Shown: positions 25,359 through 33,816 of the stretch, in pieces
Layout: the number at the start of each line of letters is the position of its first letter
Numbering within the stretch: the stretch's first letter is position 1
NCBI RefSeq assembly: GCF_011742165.1
Contig: NZ_JAAQTO010000056.1
Coordinates: forward strand, 1 to 57,955
Direction: 5' to 3'
Length of the DNA: 57,955 bases
Origin: Billgrantia bachuensis
GTDB taxonomy: Bacteria; Pseudomonadota; Gammaproteobacteria; Pseudomonadales; Halomonadaceae
Program-made: the position numbers and the translations under genes
The notes under the pieces: model-generated
Seen by the model: only the letters and a program-made list of their open reading frames with translations
Told to the model about the DNA's origin: nothing
The model's database searches: none

Positions 25359-26357
25359 TCACGCGGAGGCCTTGTCGTCCTTCAGGCTCGCCGGCGGCCA
25401 GTTCTCCAGCCGCATGCCAAGGGAAAGACCACGAGCAGCCAACACGTCCTTGATTTCGTTCAAAGACTTCTTGCCGAGGTTCGGCGTCTTCAGCAGCTCG
25501 ACTTCGGTGCGCTGAATCAGATCGCCGATGTAGTAGATATTCTCGGCCTTCAGACAGTTGGCACTGCGGACGGTCAACTCGAGATCGTCTACGGGGCGCA
25601 GCAGGATGGGATCGACGTGATCCTCTTCCTCCACGACTTCCTGTTCCTTGTCGGCTTCCAGGTCGACGAACGCAGCCAACTGCTCCTGCAGGATGGTGGC
25701 GCTGCGACGGATCGCCTCTTCCGGATCCAGGGTGCCGTCGGTTTCCAGGTCGATGATCAGCTTGTCGAGATCGGTACGCTGCTCGACACGCGCAGCATCG
25801 ACGGCGTAGGAAACGCGCCGCACGGGGCTGAAAGTGGCATCCAACTGCAGGCGACCGATGGCACGCGATTCGTCGTCGGCGCCCACACGGGCATCCGCCG
25901 GCTCATAGCCACGGCCGCGAGCGATCTTGAGCTGCATCTTGAGCTCGGAACCCTCGTTGACGTGAGCAATGACGTGATCCGGATTGACGATCTCGACGTC
26001 GTGATCGAGGACGATGTCGCCCGCGGTCACCACGGCCGGGCCCTGCTTGTTCAGCGAGAGCACCGCCTCGTCGCGACTGTGCATGCGGATGGCCACGTCC
26101 TTGAGGTTCAGAAGAATCTCGATGACGTCTTCCTGAACACCCTCGATCGCGCTGTACTCATGCTCGACACCCGAGATCTCGACTTCCACCACGGCACAGC
26201 CGGGCATGGAAGAGAGCAGAATGCGACGCAGCGCATTGCCCAGGGTATGGCCAAAGCCACGCTCGAACGGCTCGAGCACGATCTTCGCGTGATGCGCGCT
26301 GATCTCTTCGACCTTGATATCGCGCGGACGGAGAAACTCTGTCACTGAACGCTGCAT
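25359..26357 (-). CDS. rpoA: RNA polymerase alpha subunit
   Basis: The scaffold subunit for RNA polymerase assembly and the contact for many activators and UP elements. The 332-residue product (E. coli 329) starts MQRSVTEFLRPRDI. The N-terminal assembly domain is followed by an acidic linker (DKEQEVVEEEDHVD) and a C-terminal domain that keeps LTVRSANCLKAENI, which includes the DNA-binding arginine equivalent to E. coli Arg265. An 82-base gap to rpsD contains a perfect 8-bp GCCGGCCC/GGGCCGGC hairpin at 26401-26420 without a T run, which may tune rpoA expression or mRNA stability. Confidence 0.99.
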   Translation of the reverse strand: MQRSVTEFLRPRDIKVEEISAHHAKIVLEPFERGFGHTLGNALRRILLSSMPGCAVVEVEISGVEHEYSAIEGVQEDVIEILLNLKDVAIRMHSRDEAVLSLNKQGPAVVTAGDIVLDHDVEIVNPDHVIAHVNEGSELKMQLKIARGRGYEPADARVGADDESRAIGRLQLDATFSPVRRVSYAVDAARVEQRTDLDKLIIDLETDGTLDPEEAIRRSATILQEQLAAFVDLEADKEQEVVEEEDHVDPILLRPVDDLELTVRSANCLKAENIYYIGDLIQRTEVELLKTPNLGKKSLNEIKDVLAARGLSLGMRLENWPPASLKDDKASA

Positions 26358-26400
26358 AACTACACCTTTGAGGCTGCCTAACGGTTACTCGGTACTCGTA

Positions 26401-26420
26401 GCCGGCCCGCAAGGGCCGGC
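26401..26420 (-). repeat. Inverted repeat in rpsD-rpoA spacer
   Basis: GCCGGCCC-GCAA-GGGCCGGC is a perfect 8-bp stem in the 82-base gap between rpsD and rpoA. No T run follows, so an ordinary intrinsic terminator is unlikely. An mRNA processing or stability element is possible. Confidence 0.5.
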
Positions 26421-26439
26421 ACGACGCGATCAGCGACGC

Positions 26440-27060
26440 TTACTTCGAGTACAGCTCGACGATCAGGTTTTCGTTGATGTCGGCCGACAGGTCGCCGCGT
26501 TCCGGGATAGCCTTGAAGGTGCCTTCCATCTTCTTCGCGTCCACCTCGATCCAGGCGACTTCACCACGGTTGGCAGCGATGGAGAGCGCACTCTGGATGC
26601 GCGCCTGGTTCTTCGCCTTCTCGCGAACGGAAACCACGTCGCCGGGCTTGACCTGGTAAGAAGCCACGTTGACGCTACGGCCATTGACCATGATCGCCTT
26701 GTGGCTCACCAGCTGGCGCGCCTCGGAACGGGTGGAACCGAAGCCCATGCGGTAGACGACGTTGTCCAGTCGGGATTCAAGCAGCTGCAGCAGGACTTCG
26801 CCGGTGGCGCCGGAGCGACGGGCGGCCTCCTTGTAGTAGCTGCGGAACTGCTTCTCGAGTACGCCGTAGATGCGACGTACTTTCTGCTTCTCGCGAAGCT
26901 GCAAGCCGTAGTCGGAAAGACGCTGACGGCGCTGGCCGTGCACACCCGGAATCTGCTCGGATTTGCACTTCTTCTCGAAGGGAGTCACACCGCTCTTCAG
27001 AAAGAGGTCGGTGCCTTCACGACGAGACAGTTTGCACTTCGGTCCAATATAACGAGCCAT
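26440..27060 (-). CDS. rpsD: Small-subunit ribosomal protein S4
   Basis: A primary 16S rRNA-binding protein and, in E. coli, the translational repressor of the alpha operon. The 206-residue product equals E. coli length: MARYIGPKCKLSRREGTD, then an S4 RNA-binding domain with LESRLDNVVYRMGFGSTRSE. The N-terminal zinc-type cysteines are absent, as in other gammaproteobacterial S4. It lies 12 bases after rpsK. The leader before rpsM would be its regulatory target. Confidence 0.98.
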   Translation of the reverse strand: MARYIGPKCKLSRREGTDLFLKSGVTPFEKKCKSEQIPGVHGQRRQRLSDYGLQLREKQKVRRIYGVLEKQFRSYYKEAARRSGATGEVLLQLLESRLDNVVYRMGFGSTRSEARQLVSHKAIMVNGRSVNVASYQVKPGDVVSVREKAKNQARIQSALSIAANRGEVAWIEVDAKKMEGTFKAIPERGDLSADINENLIVELYSK

Positions 27061-27072
27061 GAATCTGTCTCC

Positions 27073-27459
27073 TTAAACGCGGCGTTTCTTCGGCGGACGG
27101 CAGCCATTGTGGGGGATGGGCGTCGCGTCAGTGATGCTCTGCACGCGGAAGCCGGCAGCGCTCAGCGCACGCACGGCGGATTCACGGCCAGGACCGGGGC
27201 CCTTGACCAGCACGTCGACGTTTTTCACACCATACTCGGCTGCAGCAGTCGCTGCACGTTCGCTTGCCACTTGAGCAGCGAACGGGGTGCTCTTGCGAGA
27301 ACCACGAAAACCCGAACCACCGGCAGTTGCCCAAGAGAGAGCATTGCCCTGGCGGTCTGTGATCGTCACGATCGTGTTGTTAAAAGAGGCGTGGATGTGC
27401 GCAACGGCGTCCACTACCTGCTTTTTAACCTTTTTACGGTTGCTACGCGGGTTAGCCAT
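27073..27459 (-). CDS. rpsK: Small-subunit ribosomal protein S11
   Basis: A platform protein of the 30S subunit near the mRNA exit site. The 128-residue product (E. coli 129) begins MANPRSNRKKVKKQVVDAVAH and ends NGCRPPKKRRV, the conserved S11 tail. GSGFRGSRKSTPFAAQ is the rRNA-binding core. It is 39 bases after rpsM and 12 bases before rpsD. Confidence 0.98.
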   Translation of the reverse strand: MANPRSNRKKVKKQVVDAVAHIHASFNNTIVTITDRQGNALSWATAGGSGFRGSRKSTPFAAQVASERAATAAAEYGVKNVDVLVKGPGPGRESAVRALSAAGFRVQSITDATPIPHNGCRPPKKRRV

Positions 27460-27498
27460 GTTGATGTCTATTCCTGTCTTTACGCCAGAACGTGCGTG

Positions 27499-27855
27499 TT
27501 ACTTGCGGATCGGCTTACGCGGGCCCTTACGGGTACGCGCGTTAGTCTTGGTCCGCTGACCACGCAGCGGAAGACTACGACGATGACGCAGACCACGATA
27601 GCAACCCAGGTCCATGAGACGCTTGATGTTGAGCGTCACATCACGACGAAGGTCGCCTTCCACGGTGTACTTGCCGACTTCACTACGCAGGGCATCGACC
27701 TCTTCAGAGGAGAGCTCCTGGATCTTGGTGGTCGGCGCGATGCCGGTAGCGGCACAGATTTCCTGTGCACGCGTGCGGCCAATCCCGAAGATATAGGTCA
27801 GCGAGATCGCCGCATGCTTGTTGTCCGGGATATTGACGCCTGCAATACGGGCCAT
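27499..27855 (-). CDS. rpsM: Small-subunit ribosomal protein S13
   Basis: A head protein that contacts the P-site tRNA and the 50S subunit. The 118-residue product matches E. coli exactly in length: MARIAGVNIPDNKHA, helix-two-turns-helix region GIGRTRAQEI, and basic tail GQRTKTNARTRKGPRKP. It is the first gene of the classical alpha operon. The 121-base gap upstream holds a strong hairpin and is the expected place for S4 control. Confidence 0.98.
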   Translation of the reverse strand: MARIAGVNIPDNKHAAISLTYIFGIGRTRAQEICAATGIAPTTKIQELSSEEVDALRSEVGKYTVEGDLRRDVTLNIKRLMDLGCYRGLRHRRSLPLRGQRTKTNARTRKGPRKPIRK

Positions 27856-27976
27856 CAGCTTTCTCCGAAATTTGAGCGGCTTGCTCGATTAGTCACTACA
27901 AAAGGCGCAACAGCATACCCCTTTACCCACTTTGGGGCAAGGGGTATGCCAGCACCGCTTTCTACAAGCGCCAGAA
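27856..27976 (-). promoter_or_regulatory. Candidate alpha-operon leader (S4-responsive type)
   Basis: The 121-base spacer between rpmJ and rpsM contains a perfect 11-bp stem GCATACCCCTT/AAGGGGTATGC (27913-27923 with 27939-27949), with a smaller CCC/GGG hairpin nested in the loop. In E. coli this position carries a pseudoknot that S4 binds to repress rpsM translation. Position and size fit that family, but I could not verify the pseudoknot pairing. Confidence 0.55.
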
Positions 27977-28090
27977 TCAACCCTGGCGCTGCTTGTGCCG
28001 CGGCTCGATGCAGATGACGCGGACCGCGCCATTGCGCCGAATGATCTTGCAGTTGCGGCACATCTTCTTGACGGAAGCTCGAACTTTCAT
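27977..28090 (-). CDS. rpmJ: Large-subunit ribosomal protein L36
   Basis: A 37-residue protein starting MKVRASVKKMCRNCKII and ending PRHKQRQG. Cys11, Cys14, Cys27 and His32 form the complete zinc-binding set, so this is the zinc-containing (C+) form. It lies 52 bases after secY and 121 bases before rpsM, its normal place at the end of the spc operon. A zinc-free paralogue may exist elsewhere in the genome; none is seen here. Confidence 0.97.
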   Translation of the reverse strand: MKVRASVKKMCRNCKIIRRNGAVRVICIEPRHKQRQG

Positions 28091-28142
28091 CGTTCCTTCT
28101 CCAAAATCGGCACGCGACGCGCCAAATCACCGGCGGCGCAGC

Positions 28143-29474
28143 TCAGCGCATGATGCCGCCGCTGCCATAGCCTTTCAGGTTGGACTTCTTCATCACCGAC
28201 TCGTACTGGTGCGACATGAGGTGCGATTGCACCTGGGCCATGAAGTCCATGATGACCACTACCACGATCAGCAACGAGGTTCCGCCGAAAAAGAACGGCA
28301 CGTTCCACGCCACGATCAGGAACTGGGGCATCAGGGAAACCGCAGTGATGTACAGGGCACCGAACAGGGTCAGACGGGTCATGACCTTGTCGACATAGCG
28401 AGCGGTCTGCTCACCAGGACGAATACCCGGAAGAAACGCCCCTGACTTCTTGAGGTTGTCAGCGACATCCTTGGGGTTGAAGACCAGCGCTGTGTAAAAG
28501 AAGCAGAAGAATACCACCGCCGCCGCGAAAAGCAAGATGTACAGCGGCTGCCCCGGCCCGAGAGCCTGGGATGCCCGCTGCAGCCACTCCATGCCGTCGC
28601 CGGCGCCGACCCACTGGCCGATGGAGGCGGGGAACAGCAGGATGCTGGAGGCGAAAATCGGCGGAATCACACCCGCCATATTCACCTTCAGCGGCAGGTA
28701 GCTGCTCTGCCCGGCATACATCTTGTTGCCGACTTGGCGTCGCGGGTAATTCACCGTGATGCGGCGCTGGCCGCGCTCGATGAACACCACGAAAGCCACG
28801 GTCGCCACACCCAACACGGAAAGGGCCAGCAGCGGCAACACGTTCCACGCGCCTTCGTTGCGGGCCAGCTCGAACGCCTGCCCCACCGCACCCGGCAAGC
28901 CAGCGACGATACCGGCGAAGATCAGCAGCGAGATACCGTTGCCGATACCCTTTTCGGTGATCTGCTCACCCAGCCACATCAGGAACACCGCACCCGACAC
29001 GAAAGTGACGACGGCGGTGAAATAGAAGCTGAAATCAGCTGTGTAGGCGATACCCTGGCTGGCCAGGCCCACCGACATGCCGGTGGCCTGCACCAGGGCC
29101 AGCACCACCGTGCCGTAGCGGGTGTACTGGCTGATCTTGCGGCGGCCGGCCTCGCCCTCCTTCTTCAACTGCTCGAGGTGGGGCGAGACCGCGGTCAGCA
29201 GCTGCATGATGATCGACGCCGAGATGTAGGGCATGATGCCCAGGGCGAAGATACTCATGCGCTCCAGTGCACCACCCGAGAACATGTTGAACAGTCCCAG
29301 GATGGTGCCCTGCTGCTCCCTGAACAAGGCAGCAAGCTGGTCAGGATTGATACCGGGAACGGGAATATGGGCACCGATACGGTACACCACGATGGCGAGG
29401 AGCACGAAGCGCAGACGCGCCCACAGTTCACTCAGACCGCTGCCCATCGCCGGCATGTTTCCTGACTTGGCCAT
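28143..29474 (-). CDS. secY: Protein translocase subunit SecY
   Basis: The channel subunit of the SecYEG translocon in the inner membrane. The 443-residue product has the same length as E. coli SecY, with ten hydrophobic helices. It includes YRIGAHIPVPGINPD near the N-terminus and the IGNGISLLIFAGIV segment after EQITEK. The C-terminal cytoplasmic tail keeps SHLMSHQYESVMKK. The ATG immediately follows the rplO stop codon with no gap, implying translational coupling. SecE is encoded in the same window (54851-55219). Confidence 0.99.
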   Translation of the reverse strand: MAKSGNMPAMGSGLSELWARLRFVLLAIVVYRIGAHIPVPGINPDQLAALFREQQGTILGLFNMFSGGALERMSIFALGIMPYISASIIMQLLTAVSPHLEQLKKEGEAGRRKISQYTRYGTVVLALVQATGMSVGLASQGIAYTADFSFYFTAVVTFVSGAVFLMWLGEQITEKGIGNGISLLIFAGIVAGLPGAVGQAFELARNEGAWNVLPLLALSVLGVATVAFVVFIERGQRRITVNYPRRQVGNKMYAGQSSYLPLKVNMAGVIPPIFASSILLFPASIGQWVGAGDGMEWLQRASQALGPGQPLYILLFAAAVVFFCFFYTALVFNPKDVADNLKKSGAFLPGIRPGEQTARYVDKVMTRLTLFGALYITAVSLMPQFLIVAWNVPFFFGGTSLLIVVVVIMDFMAQVQSHLMSHQYESVMKKSNLKGYGSGGIMR

Positions 29475-29909
29475 TTAGTCCTCTACCTTGCCACCAGCGG
29501 CTTCGATCGCAGCGCGGGCACCCTTGGTGACCTTGATGCCGCGAACCGTGACCGCCTTGTTGACGTCGCCGGAAAGAATGATCTTCGCATGCAGAGTGGC
29601 ATCCTTGAGCACGTTGGCCTGCTTCAGGGTCTCGAGAGTGACTTCGTCACCCGCGACCTTGGCCAGTTCGCTCAGGCGCACCTCTTCGGAGACCAGCGAC
29701 TTCATGGAGGTGAAGCCGAACTTGGGCAGACGCCGCTGCAGCGGCATCTGACCGCCCTCGAAACCGGGCTTCACGCTGCCGCCGCTACGCGACTTCTGGC
29801 CCTTGTGGCCACGACCGCCGGTCTTGCCCAGACCGGAGCCGATGCCACGACCGACGCGCTTCTCGGCGTGCTTGGAGCCCGGTGCCGGGCTCAGGCTATT
29901 GAGTTTCAT
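29475..29909 (-). CDS. rplO: Large-subunit ribosomal protein L15
   Basis: The 144-residue product equals E. coli L15 in length. The glycine- and basic-rich N-terminal extension (GRGIGSGLGKTGGRGHKGQ) penetrates the 50S core, and VTKGARAAIEAAGGKVE is the C-terminal end. It is 3 bases after rpmD and directly abuts secY. Confidence 0.98.
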   Translation of the reverse strand: MKLNSLSPAPGSKHAEKRVGRGIGSGLGKTGGRGHKGQKSRSGGSVKPGFEGGQMPLQRRLPKFGFTSMKSLVSEEVRLSELAKVAGDEVTLETLKQANVLKDATLHAKIILSGDVNKAVTVRGIKVTKGARAAIEAAGGKVED

Positions 29910-29912
29910 GGA

Positions 29913-30095
29913 TTACTCTCCCTCTACCCGCACAAGGTAGTTGACCTTGTGGATCATGCCGCGCACGGCAGGGGTGTCTTCCAGTTCAACCGTATGACCG
30001 ATGCGGCGCAGCCCGAGGCCTTTCATGGTGGCCTTGTGCTTGGGCAACGTGCCGATGGTGCTACGGGTCTGGGTAACCTTGAGTGTGGCTGCCAT
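29913..30095 (-). CDS. rpmD: Large-subunit ribosomal protein L30
   Basis: The 60-residue product begins MAATLKVTQTRSTIGTLPKH, the L30 core. E. coli L30 has 59 residues. A longer open frame upstream overlaps rpsE and is not coding. It starts 5 bases after the rpsE stop and ends 3 bases before rplO, the usual order in the spc operon. Confidence 0.97.
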   Translation of the reverse strand: MAATLKVTQTRSTIGTLPKHKATMKGLGLRRIGHTVELEDTPAVRGMIHKVNYLVRVEGE

Positions 30096-30100
30096 GGTAT

Positions 30101-30601
30101 TTACCCCGTGATCGCTTCGACAGACAAACCGCGCTTGGCGGCGATGTCGTCCGGCGACTGCATGGAAGCGAGACCCTTGACGGTCGCGCGCACCACGTTG
30201 ACCGGATTGGTGGAGCCGTAGCATTTGGCCAGCACGTCATGGACGCCAGCCAGCTCGAGCACGGAGCGCATGGCGCCGCCGGCAATGATCCCGGTACCTT
30301 CGGAGGCCGGCTGCATGTACACCTTGGAGGCGCCGTGACGGGCCTTGACCGGGTACTGCAGGGTATGGCCCTTGAGGCTCACCTTGACCATGTTGCGACG
30401 CGCCTGGTCCATGGCTTTCTGGATCGCGACCGGCACTTCACGCGCCTTGCCGCGGCCGAAGCCGACACGACCATTACCGTCGCCCACGACGGTCAGAGCG
30501 GTGAAACCGAAGATTCGGCCACCCTTGACCACCTTGGCGACGCGGTTGACCTGCACGAGCTTTTCCTGCAGATCGCCGGTGTTCTGTTCGTTCTTCGCCA
30601 T
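30101..30601 (-). CDS. rpsE: Small-subunit ribosomal protein S5
   Basis: A decoding-fidelity protein of the 30S body. The 166-residue product (E. coli 167) has the double-stranded-RNA-binding-like N-terminal domain with VKGGRIFGFTALTVVGDGNG and the C-terminal domain with GGAMRSVLELAGVHDVLAK. The loop bearing spectinomycin-resistance changes in other species reads as wild type. It lies 11 bases after rplR. Confidence 0.98.
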   Translation of the reverse strand: MAKNEQNTGDLQEKLVQVNRVAKVVKGGRIFGFTALTVVGDGNGRVGFGRGKAREVPVAIQKAMDQARRNMVKVSLKGHTLQYPVKARHGASKVYMQPASEGTGIIAGGAMRSVLELAGVHDVLAKCYGSTNPVNVVRATVKGLASMQSPDDIAAKRGLSVEAITG

Positions 30602-30612
30602 CGTAAAACCCT

Positions 30613-30963
30613 TTAGAATTCCAGGCCGCCTTCACGTGCGGCGTCGGCCAGGGCCTTGACGCGACCGTGGTACTTGTAACCGGCACGATCGAAGGCCACC
30701 TGGGTGATGCCAGCCTGCTTGGCGCGTTCGGCAATCAGCGCACCGACCTTGGCGGCGGCGTCTGCATTGCCGGTACCGCCCTCACGCAGGTCCTTGTCCA
30801 GCGTCGAAGCGCTGGCCAGCACCTTGCCACCATCCGGCGAGATGATCTGCGCGTAGATGTGGCGCGGGGTACGGTTGACGCACAGGCGATACACGCCCAG
30901 CTCGCGCATCTTGGCACGAGCGCGGCGGGCACGACGGAGACGAGATTCTTTCTTCGCGTTCAT
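30613..30963 (-). CDS. rplR: Large-subunit ribosomal protein L18
   Basis: A 5S rRNA-binding protein of the central protuberance. The 116-residue product (E. coli 117) starts MNAKKESRLRRARRARAK and ends FDRAGYKYHGRVKALADAAREGGL, the conserved 5S-binding C-terminus. Spacing is 9 bases after rplF and 11 bases before rpsE. Confidence 0.98.
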   Translation of the reverse strand: MNAKKESRLRRARRARAKMRELGVYRLCVNRTPRHIYAQIISPDGGKVLASASTLDKDLREGGTGNADAAAKVGALIAERAKQAGITQVAFDRAGYKYHGRVKALADAAREGGLEF

Positions 30964-30972
30964 AACCCTGCC

Positions 30973-31503
30973 TTACTTCTTCTTGGCTTCTTTACGACGC
31001 ACCTGCTCGTCGGCGTACCGTACACCCTTGCCCTTGTAGGGCTCTGGCGGACGGAAGGCACGAACCTCGGCGGCGACCTGGCCCAGCTTCTGCTTGTCCG
31101 CGCTCTTCAGCACGATGACGGTGTTCTTCGGCGTTTCCGCAGAGACACCCTCAGGCAGGGAATACTCGACCGGGTGGGAGAAGCCCAGTGACAGATTCAG
31201 CGTCTGGCCACTTGCCTGGGCACGATAGCCGACGCCAACGATTTCGAGGGTTTTGGTGAAGCCCTCGGAGACGCCGGTGACCAGGTTCTGGACCAGAGCA
31301 CGAGTAGTGCCGACCATGGCCCAGGACTTGGCGCTCTCGCTCGGATTGAAGGTCAGCTGACCTTCTTCCTGACCGATGGCCACGTCCGGATGAACGGTCA
31401 TGGACAGCGTGCCCTGGCCGCCCTTGACGGTCAGCTGGTCGCCGTCGAGCTTGACGTCGACGCCGGCGGGCACTTTAACCGGATATTTGGCTACGCGGGA
31501 CAT
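30973..31503 (-). CDS. rplF: Large-subunit ribosomal protein L6
   Basis: The 176-residue product (E. coli 177) has the two tandem L6 repeats. The second ends in the conserved PPEPYKGKGVRYADE segment that binds 23S rRNA near the sarcin-ricin loop. It follows rpsH by 9 bases and precedes rplR by 9 bases. Confidence 0.98.
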   Translation of the reverse strand: MSRVAKYPVKVPAGVDVKLDGDQLTVKGGQGTLSMTVHPDVAIGQEEGQLTFNPSESAKSWAMVGTTRALVQNLVTGVSEGFTKTLEIVGVGYRAQASGQTLNLSLGFSHPVEYSLPEGVSAETPKNTVIVLKSADKQKLGQVAAEVRAFRPPEPYKGKGVRYADEQVRRKEAKKK

Positions 31504-31512
31504 TCCAGACTC

Positions 31513-31905
31513 CTAGAATACGGTGCAGATGACTTCGCCACCGACACCCGCCTGACGGGCGGCACGGTCGGTCATCACGCCCTGGGAGGTGGTGACGATC
31601 GCCACACCCATGCCATCCGCCACCTTGGGCAGTGCATCCTTGCCCTTGTACTGGCGCAGAGACGGCTTGGATACCCGCTGCAGGTGCTCGATGACCGGCC
31701 TGCCCTCGAAGTACTTGAGGGTCACGGTCAGTTCGGGCTTGGTACCTTCAGCGACCGCGAAGTCGTTGATATAGCCCTCTTCCTTCAATACGCGGGCCAC
31801 CGCGACCTTGAGCTTGGAGGACGGCATGGTGACCGTCTCCTTGGTGGCCATCTGCGCATTGCGGATACGAGTGAACATATCCGCCAGAGTGTCTTGCATG
31901 CTCAT
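31513..31905 (-). CDS. rpsH: Small-subunit ribosomal protein S8
   Basis: A primary 16S rRNA-binding protein and, in E. coli, the repressor of the spc operon through a site near the start of rplE. The 130-residue product has the E. coli length: MSMQDTLADMFTRIRNAQMA, ending RQAGVGGEVICTVF. It is 32 bases after rpsN. I did not identify the S8 target structure in the rplX-rplE junction. Confidence 0.98.
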   Translation of the reverse strand: MSMQDTLADMFTRIRNAQMATKETVTMPSSKLKVAVARVLKEEGYINDFAVAEGTKPELTVTLKYFEGRPVIEHLQRVSKPSLRQYKGKDALPKVADGMGVAIVTTSQGVMTDRAARQAGVGGEVICTVF

Positions 31906-31937
31906 TTACATTGCGCTCCTGATGTTTCCGTGGCGGC

Positions 31938-32243
31938 TTACCAGCTGGACTTCTTCAGCCCAGGGACCTCACCACGCATAGCGGCTTCACGCAGCTTGTT
32001 GCGGCCGAGGCCGAACTTGTTGTAGTAGCCGTGCGGACGACCGGTGATCCGGCAGCGATTACGCTGACGCACCGGGCTGGAGTCGCGCGGCAACTGCTGC
32101 AGTTTCAGCGTCGCCTCGAAGCGCTCTTCGTCGGAAGTATTCACGTTCTGGATGATCGCCTTGAGCTCGGCGCGGCGGGCCGCATACTTCTCGACCAGCT
32201 TGGTGCGCTTGAGCTCGCGTTCAATCATGCTCTTCTTTGCCAT
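31938..32243 (-). CDS. rpsN: Small-subunit ribosomal protein S14 (zinc-free form)
   Basis: The 101-residue product matches E. coli. It is the long C-minus form: around RQRNRCRITGRPHGYY the zinc-ribbon cysteine pairs are missing, so it does not need zinc. The conserved C-terminus RNKLREAAMRGEVPGLKKSSW is present. It is 10 bases after rplE. Confidence 0.98.
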   Translation of the reverse strand: MAKKSMIERELKRTKLVEKYAARRAELKAIIQNVNTSDEERFEATLKLQQLPRDSSPVRQRNRCRITGRPHGYYNKFGLGRNKLREAAMRGEVPGLKKSSW

Positions 32244-32253
32244 GATCCCACCC

Positions 32254-32793
32254 TTATTTCTTGAACGGGAAGTTCAGCGCGCTGAGCAGCGCACGACCTT
32301 CCTCGTCGGTGTTGGCAGTAGTGGTGATGGTGACATCCAGCCCACGAATCCGATCGATCTTATCATATTCGATCTCGGGGAAGATGATCTGCTCACGCAC
32401 ACCCATGGAGTAGTTGCCGCGACCGTCGAAGGACTTCGGGTTGAGACCACGGAAGTCACGCACACGGGGAATCGCGATGTTGACCAGACGATCGAGGAAT
32501 TCCCACATGCGCTCGGCGCGCAGGGTCACCTTGATGCCGATCGGCCAACCTTCGCGCACCTTGAAGCCCGCGATGGACTTGCGCGCATTGGTCACCAGCG
32601 GTTTCTGACCGGAGAGCTTCTCCAGGTCACCGATGGCATTCTCGATCTGCTTCTTGTCGCTGGTCGCGTCACCGATGCCCATGTTGAGGGTCACCTTGGT
32701 GATCCGCGGCACCTGCATCACGTTGGCGTAGCTGAACTGCTCTTTGAGCTGAGCCACCACCTCGTTCTGATAACGTTCTTTCAAGTTCGCCAT
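32254..32793 (-). CDS. rplE: Large-subunit ribosomal protein L5
   Basis: Binds 5S rRNA and contacts the 30S head. The 179-residue product matches E. coli length. VTKVTLNMGIGDATSDKK and FPEIEYDKIDRIRGLDVTI are diagnostic. It is 18 bases after rplX and 10 bases before rpsN. Confidence 0.98.
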   Translation of the reverse strand: MANLKERYQNEVVAQLKEQFSYANVMQVPRITKVTLNMGIGDATSDKKQIENAIGDLEKLSGQKPLVTNARKSIAGFKVREGWPIGIKVTLRAERMWEFLDRLVNIAIPRVRDFRGLNPKSFDGRGNYSMGVREQIIFPEIEYDKIDRIRGLDVTITTTANTDEEGRALLSALNFPFKK

Positions 32794-32811
32794 TTTGCTA
32801 CCCGACTCGCG

Positions 32812-33129
32812 TTAGGCGTCGATCTGCGTCTGCGTCGACTTGTAGATACGTACCTTGGTACCGTCTTCCTTAACCTGGAAGCCGACGCGATCCGCCTTAC
32901 CGGTCTCCGAGTTGAAGATCGCCACGTTGGACGCGTGAATCGGAGCCTCGCGCTCGACGATACCGCCCTGATTGCCCGCCATAGGATTGGGCTTGGTGTG
33001 ACGCTTGATCATGTTCACACCGGACACGACGAAGCGTTCGTCCTTGAGGACGCGCTTGATGGTGCCACGCTTGCCCTTATCCTTGCCGGCGATGACGATC
33101 ACTTCATCGTCACGTTTGATCTTTTGCAT
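32812..33129 (-). CDS. rplX: Large-subunit ribosomal protein L24
   Basis: An assembly-initiating 50S protein. The 105-residue product (E. coli 104) carries the KOW motif near the N-terminus (DDEVIVIAGKDKGKRGTIKRV) and NMIKRHTKPN. It is 14 bases after rplN. Confidence 0.98.
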   Translation of the reverse strand: MQKIKRDDEVIVIAGKDKGKRGTIKRVLKDERFVVSGVNMIKRHTKPNPMAGNQGGIVEREAPIHASNVAIFNSETGKADRVGFQVKEDGTKVRIYKSTQTQIDA

Positions 33130-33143
33130 GTCCGCTTCGCTCC

Positions 33144-33515
33144 TTACAGCACTTCAGGCGCCAGGGAAATGATCTTCATGAACTTCTCGGTGCGAAGTTC
33201 ACGAGTCACCGGCCCGAAGATACGGGTGCCGATCGGCTGCTCGTTGGTGTTGTTCAACAGAACTGCCGCATTTCCATCGAAGCGGATCAGCGAGCCGTCG
33301 GAACGACGGACACCGCTGCGGGTGCGAACCACCACCGCCTTGAGAACCTGGCCTTTCTTGACCTTGCCACGCGGAATGGCTTCCTTCACCGTGACCTTGA
33401 TGATGTCACCGACCCGCGCGTAGCGGCGGTGTGAGCCGCCAAGCACCTTGATGCACTGCACCCGGCGCGCTCCGCTGTTGTCGGCGACATCCAGCATTGT
33501 CTGAGTCTGAATCAT
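33144..33515 (-). CDS. rplN: Large-subunit ribosomal protein L14
   Basis: Forms an intersubunit bridge. The 123-residue product starts MIQTQTMLDVADNSGARR, the invariant L14 start, and ends MKIISLAPEVL. It is the first gene of the spc operon in the classical E. coli division. The 39-base gap after rpsQ has no strong promoter or terminator, so the S10 and spc clusters may be read as one transcript here. Confidence 0.98.
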   Translation of the reverse strand: MIQTQTMLDVADNSGARRVQCIKVLGGSHRRYARVGDIIKVTVKEAIPRGKVKKGQVLKAVVVRTRSGVRRSDGSLIRFDGNAAVLLNNTNEQPIGTRIFGPVTRELRTEKFMKIISLAPEVL

Positions 33516-33554
33516 CGGTTTTCTCCAAACCTAATCTGACTGCTCTCGCCGAGC

Positions 33555-33815
33555 TCAGCCCTTGGCCTGCTCGATCACCTCGACCAGCGTCCAGGCCTTC
33601 TTCTTGGACAGCGGACGGCATTCCTGAATGGAAACCGTGTCGCCGGCCTTGGCCTGGTTCGCCTCGTCATGGGCGTGCAGCTTGGTGGAGCGCTTGACGT
33701 ACTTGCCATAGATCGGGTGCCGCTCGCGGCGCTCGATCATGACGACGATGGACTTTTCCATCTTGTCGCTCACCACCTTGCCGGTGAGCGTACGGGCTTT
33801 CTTCTCTTCGGCCAT
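33555..33815 (-). CDS. rpsQ: Small-subunit ribosomal protein S17
   Basis: A 16S rRNA-binding protein important for assembly. From the ATG at 33815 the product has 86 residues (E. coli 84): MAEEKKARTLTGKVVSDKMEK. An in-frame GTG nine bases earlier overlaps the rpmC stop. The ATG is preferred because it aligns with the family and leaves a one-base gap. It is the last gene of the S10 cluster. Confidence 0.97.
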   Translation of the reverse strand: MAEEKKARTLTGKVVSDKMEKSIVVMIERRERHPIYGKYVKRSTKLHAHDEANQAKAGDTVSIQECRPLSKKKAWTLVEVIEQAKG

Positions 33816-33816
33816 C

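Noticed and set aside
26314..28017. A 567-codon plus-strand open frame spanning rpsD, rpsK and rpsM
   Set aside because: It crosses several certain genes and their spacers in antisense and matches no family.
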